A stretch of 64,000 bases of DNA from Chamaecrista fasciculata (taxonomy: Eukaryota; Streptophyta; Magnoliopsida; Fabales; Fabaceae), in assembly GCA_003254925.1 (NCBI GenBank), contig QANZ01012954.1, positions 9,819 to 73,818 of the forward strand, written 5' to 3'. This document shows, in pieces, positions 61,812 to 64,000 of the stretch (its first letter is position 1; the number at the start of each line of letters is the position of its first letter). The notes beneath the pieces were generated by a model that was not told the DNA's origin, searched no databases, and worked only from the letters and a program-made list of their open reading frames with translations. The translations under genes were made by a program, and so were the position numbers.

Positions 61812-62443
61812 TAGGGCTCTTCAAATCCAATCCAATCCAAATTTAACCAGTCAATCCAATCCAAATCGATCAAAGCCGACCAAAACCAATTATGTAATTG
61901 GTTGAATTAGATAAAAAATAATGAAAACCGATTAGTTCGGTTCGGATGGTTTTGAAAACAAAAAACCGACCGAACCAAACCGAACCATATTAATAATTTA
62001 ATTAAATATTATTTATATTATATTAAATAAAAAAACATCTCTATCTCTAAACTTAATTTCTTCATTTCTTATTTTCCCTTATTTAGTTGTCCCTCACACT
62101 CAAACTTAGTCACTTTTTATTTCACAATTCATAGTTTTACACTTCATCCTTTCTTCATCACTTCATCTTCAATCTTTATCTTTCATCACAATTTATAGTT
62201 TCTAATCTTTTTTTATATTTTCTAGATTTTTATATATTTTATATTTTTTGGATTTTTAACTTAATGAATATATAGAAAACCGATTAACCGATTCAATCCA
62301 AACCGATTAAAGTCGGTTTGGATTGGTTCGGTTGACCTAAAATAACTGGATTGATTGGATGGCTTTAGTTGTCATCCAATTTGTTCGGTTCAGTTGAAAA
62401 AAAAATGTCAAAACCGATCCAAACCGAAGTTTGAACACCCCTA
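61812..62443. mobile_element. hAT-type MITE
   Basis: 632 bp, ends tagggctcttcaaat and gtttgaacaccccta, with a perfect 8-bp duplication, gtgtagac (61804-61811 and 62444-62451). Subterminal regions are rich in ccaatccaa and aaaccgatt words. Noncoding. Confidence 0.87.
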
Positions 62444-62559
62444 GTGTAGACTGTGGAGTACAGAACGGGACGAAATAATGTAGGAACAGTTGTAACAAGG
62501 CCTCAATCCCGTTCAACACTGTCTCACTGCTTCAAGTCTCTTTTTATATAATAAGCTAT

Positions 62560-62875
62560 GAAGAATGAGTACTTCATTTTGATAGCGTGTCGTTGTGTCA
62601 GACACGTGTTTGTATCCGACACCCACACGACACATATTCATAAATTTAAAATATAAAGTTAATTTTTTGTGACTTTATCAATGCAAACAATAGAAAATAA
62701 TATCATATATGACATATATTATGAATAGATATTGTAACTTTTAAATTTTCATAAAAATTTATAGAATTTTAATTATTTTTATACATAAATATATGTCGTG
62801 TCGTGTCGTATAATTTTATTAATCTAGCGTGTTAGTGTATCCGTGTCCGTGTCAGTGTCCATGCTTCATAGATAA
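62560..62875. repeat. Foldback-like repeat rich in GTGTC
   Basis: gtgtcagacacgtg, cacccacacgacaca and tgtcgtgtcgtgtcgta, gtgtccgtgtcagtgtcc are roughly inverted around an AT-rich core. Probably an old transposon; ends not defined. Confidence 0.45.
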
Positions 62876-62880
62876 TAAGT

Positions 62881-63530
62881 TTTAGTTTCAATCTCATATT
62901 TCTTTATCAATTTAAAATGTGAAAATATAAGTTGTAAAGAAAATAGCATCGAGTCAATATTGATAATAACTATTATTTTTTTATCTAATAATAAATGCTT
63001 GATCCAACAAATCTTATTTATAACTATAATGTTAATTCAATTTATAAATAGATATATGTTTCATGGATATTTCTTTATTTATTATGTGGTACATGTGGAA
63101 AATCATACCTTAATTTGAGAATAACAAAATGATGAAAAATACATATATACGGAAAGTTGGTCATGATTTAGCGTTAGAACGTGTTGTTTAATACTTTATT
63201 ATATTTATTTTTTGGAATGATTCACTGTGTTTCCCATAGTAGTTGCAAATATTTATTAGTTAGTAATAATAAAGGGTAAAAAGTAAAAGCAGTTTTTTAA
63301 AAAAAGATATGTTATTTTTTGAGAAAAAATTCCTTTTTAAGTTTTTTTTGGCCAAAATTCCTTTTTAAGTTAACATGATGCATATATACTCTTACAGGAG
63401 ATTAATTATGATTATACCCAAATAAATAGACGACTCTTGTTTGGGATTGCATTTTGAAAATTTTATTGACATTTTTTTAATATAAAAAGCTTGAATATAG
63501 TAAGAGTAAAGTTGATTCAAATATAAAATA
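62881..63530. other. AT-rich spacer with a micro-insertion
   Basis: At 63326-63371 an 18-bp duplication, aaaattcctttttaagtt, flanks ten bases, ttttttggcc. No gene supported. Confidence 0.5.
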
Positions 63531-64000
63531 GGCCAAAGTGCAAATTTGGTCCTATAACTTTGCTCCAATTCCCAAATCAGTCCTATAACTTTTTTTGTCT
63601 CAAATTTGGTCCTGTAACTTTGCTCCAGTTCCCAAATCAGTCCTATAACTTTTTTTGTCTCGAATTTGGTCTTATATCTTTGTTCTAGGTCCCAAATCAG
63701 TCCTATATCTTTTTTTGTCTCAGTTTTGGTCCCATATGTTTTGAAAACCTCCCACCGTTAGTCCTCCGTCTATTTTAAATTATAGTTTAGTCCTAAAAAC
63801 TTCAAGTCCCTTTTACTTTAGTCCCTGACTATCAAAATGAAAGTGAAAGAGCATCCCTGAAGATTCTCAAACCTTACATCTTGGTCCCTAATCCATGAAT
63901 TCTTCATGAAATGGAATACAAATGCAAAAAAAACACAAACTAAAGCAAATGACAGAGGGACCAAAACTGAAAACGCAGAAAATTTAAAACCCACCGGAAA
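63531..64000. mobile_element. Foldback MITE, cut by the window edge
   Basis: Begins ggccaaagtgcaaatttgg, the terminus of the 11033-11416 family, then three tandem units of about 60 bases (aaatttggtcct, aaatcagtcctataac). The right end is outside the window. Confidence 0.65.

Noticed and set aside
63531-63720. Tandem 60-base units as a satellite
   Set aside because: Only about three units, and they form one arm of a MITE cut by the window edge.

Overview
This window looks like nuclear DNA of a dicot plant. It has AT-rich gene-poor intergenic sequence, GT-AG introns, tRNA-derived SINEs (Au-like, TS-like and a third family), hAT and Mutator-like foldback MITEs, and plant-only protein families. 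The species cannot be named from the sequence. Nothing bacterial, viral, organellar or CRISPR-like was seen. Three single ambiguous bases (N) lie at 4208, 4557 and 28856. Layout, left to right: an intronless PPR gene (808-2442, +) recognisable as the chloroplast splicing factor OTP70; a run of pectin methylesterase inhibitor (PMEI) genes, with an intact + copy (9501-10097), intact - copies (13668-14300, 23529-24158, 29291-29929) and two broken - copies (about 19368-19749 and 21012-21251); a six-exon four-helix membrane protein of the Jagunal type (33223-35591, -); two tandem seven-exon GH9 endoglucanases (36747-39639 and 42596-46094, both -); and a two-exon PMEI-PME pectinesterase (50429-53980, +). 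From 54 to 64 kb only transposable elements and AT-rich sequence were found. How the genes fit together: PMEIs are secreted inhibitors of PMEs, the PME de-esterifies homogalacturonan, and the GH9 enzymes trim beta-1,4-glucan. Apart from OTP70 and the Jagunal-like gene, every gene here therefore acts on the cell wall. From memory of Arabidopsis, OTP70 (At4g25270) sits beside PMEIs (At4g25250/60), and At5g51490-At5g51520 hold two PMEs, a Jagunal-like gene and a PMEI. The window appears to carry in one piece a neighbourhood that Arabidopsis has split between two duplicated blocks, with the GH9 pair added in between. The PMEI cluster grew by at least two local duplications, 13.7-16.0 kb to 21.0-22.4 kb and 19.35-20.35 kb to 23.5-25.2 kb, and each pair includes one decayed member. 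The duplicated segments are useful because one copy shows the site before a transposon inserted. The most unusual signals are: (1) a family of tiny insertions, each a T-run followed by GGCC or GGCCTGA and flanked by 11-18 bp direct repeats, which look like retrotransposition events truncated almost to the poly(A) tail; (2) a second copy of the PME upstream region inside that gene's own intron; (3) a near-perfect transcribed hairpin in a GH9 intron; and (4) a 72-bp templated filler inside a foldback element.
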